Part shown: one piece after another, positions 1-8,200 of the stretch | Position numbering within the stretch: position 1 is the first letter of the stretch | Layout of the letters: the number at the start of each line of letters is the position of its first letter | Assembly: GCA_030141605.1 (NCBI GenBank) | Contig: JAQGDQ010001915.1 | Location: forward strand, 1 to 21,165 | DNA: 21,165 bases | Origin: Tubiluchus corallicola | Lineage: Eukaryota; Priapulida; Priapulimorpha; Priapulimorphida; Tubiluchidae | Direction of reading: 5' to 3' | Translations under genes and position numbers: made by a program | The notes under the pieces: model-generated | Database searches by the model: none | What the model saw: only the letters and a program-made list of their open reading frames with translations | Told to the model about the DNA's origin: nothing

Positions 1-209
1 ATGCGAAAATTCTCAGGTGTGAAGTGTCACAGTCTGAGTGTTCATTCAGTCCAGCGTATACGGAAGGATTATTTCTTTACATATTCGTATTGTAGACGAC
101 TCTTTAGCGACATCTCCCAAAAATGTATCGTAAGTATAAGTCGACCCCAAAAATTTCACCTTAAAATCGCCTCCCAAAAATTCGACTTGTACATAAGTAT
201 ATATACGGT
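1..209. mobile_element. Terminal part of a DNA transposon with ACCGTAT-type ends, cut by the window edge
   Basis: The stretch ends at about 209 in TATATATACGGT. Reading inward on the minus strand gives ACCGTATATATAC, then two spaced copies of a motif like GTCGACTTATAC, separated by AAATTTTTGGG. The same layout (ACCGTAT, then repeated GTATAAG-N-GACCC motifs) forms the ends of the complete element at 18434-19115, so I infer a related terminal-inverted-repeat family. The other end would lie left of the window. The open frame across 1-240 has no recognisable protein and is treated as a by-product. Confidence 0.4.
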
Positions 210-341
210 CATTTTTTTCATTTGTAATGTTCTTGCTTAAAAAACTGATACTTGTGTGGTTACTGGGCAGTATCTAACATGCAGTTTACTTAGCAGTCTT
301 TTCTAATGAGTGTTTTCACGGTTTTGTTGTACGTACGCGTA

Positions 342-931
342 GTGACACGTGGGTAAAGCAAAGTTGTCTGCCATATGAAATCAAATCATTTATTGTTTTT
401 CCCAACAGATAACATTAGTTAAAGTTTAGTAACATATATAGCCAACCAAATGGGAAAGGGTGGCGAAGAACATACGTTATCGAATCAGCCACCTGAACTC
501 AGTTCTGTCTATAAATTTTTTGCATGCAGTGCCGATGATCAGTAATCAAAAATAATAAAATTGAATTATGTACTTGTTTTCACCTATGTAACATTAAGCA
601 TTATATATATCAGTTCAATAACTTTAGTTGTTTTACATAGATTTACTTAATTATGCATCGCCAGTTCAGTAACTTCAGTTGTTTTACGTGAACTTTACTT
701 AATTATGCATTAGTCTGTGTGTAGAGTGATTTACTAGCAGGATCTTGCTTGGGAACAAGAAAAAATGAACTAGGTAAGGTTCTAGGTAGCTGTTAAAACT
801 GTTACTATTACAATGGCATAGGCTGCGAGGTGTTGTCAAGTGCACACATATGCATTGTCTGGTAGACTTAACCTTTGACCTTTTCACAATCGTCATCAAT
901 CGCTGGAACCGTGAAAAGGCTTATTATTTTG
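342..931 (-). repeat. Dispersed repeat, copy A (inverted partner at 16121-16657)
   Basis: Read on the minus strand, this segment matches 16121-16657 on the plus strand almost throughout, so the two copies form an inverted pair about 15 kb apart. Shared landmarks are a GTTCCAGCGATTGATG block, a TCTACCAGACAACGCA-like block, CACTGCATGC, and CAATAAATGATTT close to one end. Copy A carries an extra tandem duplication of about 50 bp near 611-712 (CAGTTCA-TAACTT-AGTTGTTTTAC twice), which copy B lacks. A 66-residue frame at 699-899 (-) starts like a frame in copy B (shared VKRS-VKSTRQ-ICVHLTTPRS) but the two diverge after about 28 residues. I do not recognise the element class. AATAAA followed by an ATTTG-rich tail suggests a retroposed transcript, but the similarity continues past that tail. 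Confidence 0.7.
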
Positions 932-2193
932 TTATTTTAATTTTAAGATTATGGAGATAAGAAAGATAATTCATTGTAAGAATACAAATAAATTTACACC
1001 AGGTTTGCACAAAGTTGCTATTAAATTTATGCCAAATAAATGAAAGAAATTGAATTATAAATTTATGCATTTTTGTCTCAGATATTAACAATTTTTGAAA
1101 TTGTTCATCAGTGGACGCTTTATGACCACTAGCCTGCTATTTCTATAAATTTCTGTCTCTGCCTGTCTGTTAGGCGGGCATTTCTTTCAAATTAAGTCTG
1201 ATGTTGCTCAATGAGAAAATGGGAATTACGTGCTTACAGTCTCAGTCGGAAGTATACTCAGTACGTTTCACTATAGTTGCTGATTCTGCGGAACATCACT
1301 GGAAGGGAAAGAGCAGAGTTATAAAGTGCACATGTGGTGATATCTGTGAAAGTCATGTTTGAAATTGTAGATAACTCACTTTGTAGAACAAGAATAAACA
1401 ACTATACTACATATTTGCACAAAACTGAAACGTGTTTATTAGACTACATACACATACATAAGTAAATTGCAGCTTCTTACAACACTGTATACTGTAATAT
1501 AATTATAATAGTGCTGAAATGAGTGGATATTATAAAGTTGAATTTCTGTAGATATGTTGCTTTACTAACATCGCATTACCTGTTTTACTAACATCTTTAT
1601 CTTTGTAAACTGTATATTTTTATGCGAAATAAACTCATAATAATAATAACAATATAAACAATTATGTATACGATTTGTCTTTTAACAAACAAGTAATCAA
1701 GATTAGAATATAATTGTTACACACTGACTAATTGACCGTGTTTTAGCTACAGAATTTTGGGTTTTTTCTTCATTTTTCTCGCCTCCCACGATGCACACAG
1801 TTGTGAGCAACAATGTTGGAAACCAGGGCTTCAAATTGGCACGTTACATGTGTAGCTAAGAAATCATACAATGTGCGTTTCTATAAAAATAGTTTGTGAG
1901 CTATTCACACGAAAATGGCAGATAGCCGTGACGACGTTTATATGCTATATTTCACTGCAATCTCTCAAAAATATGACTAAAATACCGTCGTAGAAGATTA
2001 GTTGTGATATCGAATTACAGTAACCAGATTACAATCGAATATCAAAATTTGAAAATCGCCACTAGTAAGAACTGTCAATCTATGAGCAAAGTAATAGTAG
2101 CAAGGATTTTGCTTTTCCACTTATGGGTAATTTTTTTTGCATATCTGTGTCATTTTGTTTGAATTTTGATAGTTTGTAATTTGTATATTTCAG
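932..2193. other. No recognisable gene; AT-rich sequence upstream of the first visible receptor exon
   Basis: This stretch was searched for the missing TM1 and TM2 exons of the receptor, and no convincing hydrophobic exon with flanking splice sites was found. The only frame of note is a 53-codon ATG frame at 1201-1362 (+). It ends in a small Cys-rich segment (KCTCGDICESHV) and has no recognised family. A second very short frame begins with ATG at 1916. Neither is supported as a gene. The region is presumably intron or upstream sequence of the receptor gene. Confidence 0.4.
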
Positions 2194-2282
2194 GCTTGGA
2201 TACACTATTTTTACATCACCACGTATCTATGGACATTTTTCTACGCGCTTGACATATTTCTCAACTTTAAATGCTTACAAGG
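2194..2282 (+). CDS. GPR143-like: GPR143-like exon a (TM3)
   Basis: The acceptor is TTGTATATTTCAG and the donor is GTATGAAT. The exon has 29 full codons plus two bases (enters in phase 0, leaves in phase 2). It encodes residues 1-29, beginning AWIHYFY and ending NFKCLQ, a hydrophobic helix rich in aromatic residues equivalent to TM3 of GPR143. The matching upstream exon was not found. Confidence 0.82.
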
Positions 2283-5200
2283 GTATGAATTTTAAATCAT
2301 TCTCGCTTGCCTGCTTGCTTGAAAGTAAATAATCACGACTTTAGTTTTTTACGGTCCATAACAGATCACAGCTCCATCTAGTGTTTGGTTTCCAAATTAA
2401 TTAATAAACTCAATTTCTCATTGTACTGACATCTACCAGTAAGTTTTGTATTTATCAGTTTGTATTTTCCTTTAGTCAGCGTGCAACGCGTATATTTTGC
2501 TCTCGATTAATTGAATTACTGTTCAATCGTCTAATAAATAGATTTATACATGGTTGTAATCGCGATTAGTTCGATTAGTCTGTTAATCACTACTACCCCT
2601 AATTGTATTTTTTCTGTTTGGCACTTTGCGAATTCAATACCAGCGCTCAACTGCAGGGGTTACCTGGTGGTGGGACTAAAGTTCAGCCATTATTAAGGAT
2701 GATCTTCTAAGATACGGGTTCCAAACCTTTGGTCGCGACCCCAATTCGGGTCATCAACCACTTTTCCTGGGGTCGCACGCTAGTCCAAAAACTATTTTTA
2801 AAAGATGCTGTTTTCATGAAAAGTATGTAAGTAGGTCTTGTTTCCTCAGTCTCTCATTACATCATTTTGTTCTGGAAAGTGAAACTGGGTTTTCCCGCTT
2901 TAAATGTGGTATAGGCCTACCAGTGCTTGATTTTCTGGGAAAATGAAAATGCTCATTGTTCCATGCTGTACACTTGTACACACACTACACTTGTGTACAG
3001 CATACACCGCCCCAAAGCGTGTCACTATTTATTTTACCTTGGATGCCTATAGCTGTTGCATTTTTTTGTGGGGTCGCAGTATGATGCAGGATTCTGGAAA
3101 GGAGTCAACAAAAGGTTGGGAACCGCTGTTCTAAGATAAGACACTGAAATTGGCAAAGGCCGGGTACAAATTCATATGCGTCTTTCCACAATGAGATAAG
3201 CATCCTCTTGCAGTGCGGTAGTGAAACCCCCCAGAGTAGTAGTCTTTTGTTAATTCATCTCTTAAAATCAAACATGTAGCGAGCCGGCTTTTGGAGAGCC
3301 TCAAAAATCTTTAGAGAAAAATCATTAGATGGTTTCTGCTACAATTGCAAGAGCACTTTTTCATGATTATGGGAACCGACGTCATCCTACAGTCACAATG
3401 GTCGTGAACTAGAATCATTTGTACTCTAGAATGCGCTGTACCATTACACGCTGATTGTAGATTTTTATAGTCAGCATCAACTGTTTCTGCACAATTTTGA
3501 GCCACAGGTAGCATCTCCACAGTAACCTAGCTAATTCTAGGTGGAATTTGGAAAGGAACTTATTTTAGCTCAATTCATTTCAAATTCAATTTGTTGCAAT
3601 GAACTAGTTTCAATTTTGTGTTTGCAAAGAATGAGCTAGTTTCAATTTTATGTTCCTAAAGAATGAAGTAGTTTCAATTTTATGTTCCCAAAGAATGAAC
3701 TAGTTACAATTTTATGTTCCCCAAAGAATGAACTAGTTACAATTTTATGTTCCCAAAGAATGAACTAGTTACAATTTTATGTTCCCCAAAGAATGAAGTA
3801 GTTTCAATTTTATGTTCCCAAAGAATGAACTAGTTACAATTTTATGTTCCCAAAGAATGAACTAGTTTCAATTTTATGTTCCCAAAGAATGAACTAGTTT
3901 CAATTTTATGTTCCCAAAGAATGAACTAGTTTCAATTTTATGTTCCCAAAGAATGAACTAGTTTCACTTTTATGTACTTTTGAAATATAGCTTGTTTAGC
4001 TGCTATATGATGTACATCTGTTGACGAAGGTTTTATTTTATTTTAGGAAAATGTGGTTGTATCACGTGTTTACTTGGGGTTTAGCACTTGTGTTGAGTGT
4101 TAGTGGACTGGTACCCCTCTACTCACCATCACTACGCAAGTATGACATTTTTCTCCTTCATTTTTTTGTAAAATATATGAATTTTTTATAGAAACCTGGC
4201 ATCTTTCATTTAAGATTTCTATTGCTCTTTATCTCAGCGTAACGCCAATTTTACGGATAAAAACGTAAAAGCTCTTTAGTCCTGTTGGCATTCAATGAGC
4301 CGTCCTTGAGCAAATTGTTATGGTTATTGCTTAGATGGGTGTTACTTCTATTTGGCTTAAAAGACAAGAAATCGCTTCACAAATTTTCAAACAGTGTTTG
4401 AAAATTTTGTTTCACTTTCATACTGCCTTATTGCATACAGAGCTTGCATTAATAGTAACGCTCAATAAAACTTGTAAATTTAATCTGCGGCCAGCCACTT
4501 CAATGATTATTCATTTAAAACAAGTTTAGATAACATTCAGTAAACTTTGGAAAAATATTCAGAGCATTCATGCATACACTTCACTAACTAAGCAAAGGTT
4601 TAAATAACATTATATTGTTAATAAGATCAATAATGTGTTTATGGTGAATCAGCAGGTCACACTGGGATGGCAATGAAGTGACATTCTACCTATTCGCACA
4701 AACGTTTTTAATTAAAAATTTTCTTTTCCAATTATGTAATTCTTTCAAACTAAGTGTAATGCAAAACTATCTTGTAATATACCATTCAGTGGAGCATTTT
4801 TTTGGAATATTCCTTAAAATTCGCTTTTCTTTCCCTTTAAATATGTATTTCACCACCTGCCGTCAGCGTGTGCCATCATCAATTAGTTCTGTCTCGAAGT
4901 TCGTCTCATAATTACTTTGCATTTGACACTTGTTATAAATTTTCCCCTTTATTAAATATTACGTCGTTTGTCTTCTTGCTCATCTCTGTTTCATAATTTT
5001 TTCATCTCATTCCCTCCTTTTTTAGGCTTGTTACAGCATTGAAACAGCTTAAATTTCCCTCTAATCTTACTGTACTTATTTGCTTGTGAATGACCTTTAA
5101 CATTAATAGTGTTTTAGTTTTCTGTATTTAAGCTGTGTAAGACAGGTCTACCTTGAACATTTACACCTGTGGGTTATCCAGGCTAATTGTTCCGCTGTGT

Positions 5201-8200
5201 TTTAGTATAGTGGTATTTTCGTATTGATAATAATTATGTTATTTGATTCTGTGATTGTACCTGCTAGTATAGTTATTATAATATAATTCCTCGTAACTTG
5301 TTAATGATTGTGTTGTTTGATTCTTTGATTGTAAAAGCTAACAGGCTTAATAATTGTGGGCAAACTTTAATTCGATGCTTGCTCTCCCCTCCCCCACCCC
5401 CATTTCCTTGCCCATAAGTTCTATGCACCAGGCCATACTATTAAGAATTATCATTATTAATTATGATTATGACTATGATGATTATTTTTCTTTTTTTTTA
5501 GTTGCGGACACGAGGTGCATAATCTTCTGCCACATTACCTCACTGGTCTGATACCAATCATGTTTGTTATGCTCGTTAATCCAGTGTTGTACCTGATCTC
5601 AAGTTTCTCGGGTATGTATGTGTTTTTACGTTTGTGCAGGCCCGGATTGTGACATTTCCGGGTCCCTAAGTTAATGAAATTATAGGGATTGTACCACCCT
5701 TTAACTCACACCCACTTGCCTTGAATATTTTTTACTCGTGGTATATTTTAGTGACATTAGCACAGCTTGAAGTGAACTTATTGCAAATTTTTTAAATAAA
5801 GTAGTATCATTTGTTTGTCGAAAAATATTCTTGAACAAATACCACTATTTTACTGTTTACTCCAAACCAAATTAGCACATATTTCAACACATTCATAGTG
5901 GAAAAACAGATTTTTTACTAAATGTTACCAAAGTTTGAGGGCCCCAAGTTTTGAGGGGCCTTAGGATGCTCTATACTAGCCCATAGGATAATCCGGGTTT
6001 GCCTTTGTGTTTTGTTGTTGTGTGCTAAGATAGAGATGAACAGTGCAGTAGTAAATTGCCTATTCATCGTTGTTTCTAGTAATAGTTCATATTCGCGTGT
6101 AAGTGGTTTGTTACTACACTCATATCTCGGTTTGCCGGATCTCACTTTTTCCGGGATATCGGAATAATCGGACAAATTCTGGACCGCTGAAAAGTCCCGC
6201 ATACTACGGACACAGTCTGTTGTTTTGCGAGCTGACCGCTAGTTGGCTAGCTGTGACTTTATTTACATCATTACATCAGTGCAACCACGTGTATATCTAC
6301 TGCTAATGTTGACTGGTTGTGGTAGAACAGGAACATAATCAATAATCACAAATAGTCCTGTACGACACCTAACTGTTGATGTATCCTATAATCTTAGCTA
6401 TGTTCGGATGCATATACACCTTCGCTAGCCAGATTCGTCTCTTCTTAACTGTCACAGTCAAGCGTTGATAATTTAGCTGTTGCCCCTATTAATGTGCTTC
6501 TACATTAATAGTAATTATAATAATACATTAATAATAATTATACATAGAGATATATAATTTTTTATACATCTCTATCTATAAAAATATAGAATCGATTATG
6601 TGGAGTTATTTGAGTCATTTGCTGACAGTTTCTACATACTTTTGCATAGGAGTGGGCAGTACTAGACGTTTTTGAGACAATTAGGCGATTGATTCTGCAA
6701 CATTACTGTGACTCTAATACACGGCGCCTACTGTATTAGTTTAGTATCAGTAAATTCCGTACAATCGGCAAATTCGGATAAAAGTCTCCCCGCTTTTATC
6801 TGGAAAGCCGAGATATGAGTGTTTGTGGTTTGGCAGGACTTAGATCATCTAAATTTCACATGGTTTCTTCTTCTTCTTCTTGGCTTCTTTTTGTCAATGG
6901 AAACTAAGTTCTTGCAATTGTTAGTAAAATTTCTCTTCTTACAGAAGCCAAGATCAGTTTCTTGACGCTGTTGATCATTTATTTGTCTATAATATGAATG
7001 CACGAAGGCAACAAAATTGCTAAGCCCGAAAAAATTTTTGCACCACTGTTGGGACTTGAACCCAGGCCTTCTGCTGTCCGGACAATTATGCTAACCACTG
7101 CACCACAGAGGCGCGCTACTTTTCAGACTTAGACATTTACTCTGTAGACCACTAGAGGTCTATTAACATGTAATCGCGGTCCTCACTGTATCATTAGATT
7201 AGAAAGTCCAAAAATCTTTTGCACCTCTTCTGGGACTCGAACTTAGGACCTTCTACCTTCCAGACAGCTATGCTGGGGTGGGGGAGGCACGTTACTTTTC
7301 AAATATATAAACTTAATAGAGCTCATTTGTAAAACCTAAGTGTAAAATCACATTTTTAAAGTTACTTTTGCTTGTTTTCAGTGAAAACGTTTCTAGCCTC
7401 GCAGTATGCAAAGTATACGGAGCGAGAACGACGAGCCGTTGCCGCAGTTAGAGAAAAATTCTTTTTAGTGGTTCTCGTTTTCTTCATTTGGTGAGCCGTT
7501 TTCTTGTAACGTTAACGCAAGTTTTAGGTGACATTAATTATTTTTGAAGCTTTCGTCTGATGACTTAGTTTTGCCACATCACCTGAAGAGTTGCGTCATT
7601 TTATGAATTTTCTTAAGTTCATTAAGCTTCTTAAAGGACAAGAATAGAGGTATCTGAAGTAGGTTTCAGAAAAATCGTCTTAAAAAATTATATTACTTTA
7701 TAGCAATTTTATGCGTATATCGTACTCGCACTGAAAGGAATTTTAGTTTGTTTTCATTTTAAATCTCCCGCAATACTGTTCCGAAGTTGCCATTACATGA
7801 CGTCATGTACCAAACGTAAATCAAGGGAAGAGAAGGCAATGTTAAATTATGTCTCGAAAGACGTTCCGTGCAAATCTATATTACTTAGAGTTTCGCTTAC
7901 CTACTAGAAAGACTTATGTAACTAGAAAAGAAAATTATTAATTATTTAAAATGTTTTCACCAATTGGTAAAATGTCGCTGAGTAACCCTCCAGGGTGCAC
8001 CACTCAGTACCCAAAAACGTATTTTTAATATTATTGACAAGGTACAGTAATTTTAAATGTGACGTGTGCGCTACGAATGCTCTGATTATTTTTTCAAACT
8101 TCACACAGTGTTATCTAAACTTGTTTCAAATGATCTATCATGAAAATGGCTGCATCTAACTGTCATCGCTGGAGTTTAAATTTACATGTTTTATACAGCG

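Noticed and set aside
1-240. 79-codon frame at the left edge
   Set aside because: It lies mostly within a transposon end, has no recognisable domain, and the repeated CCCAAAAATT motif explains its composition.
1201-1362. 53-codon ATG frame ending in a Cys-containing segment
   Set aside because: It has no homolog that I recognise, no convincing splice context, and its length is expected by chance.
2943-3134. 63-codon frame
   Set aside because: It is inside the hAT-like MITE and crosses its right terminal repeat into the target duplication.
5918-6306. Two overlapping antiparallel frames of 94 and 67 codons
   Set aside because: They cross the borders of two transposons; their content is terminal-repeat sequence.
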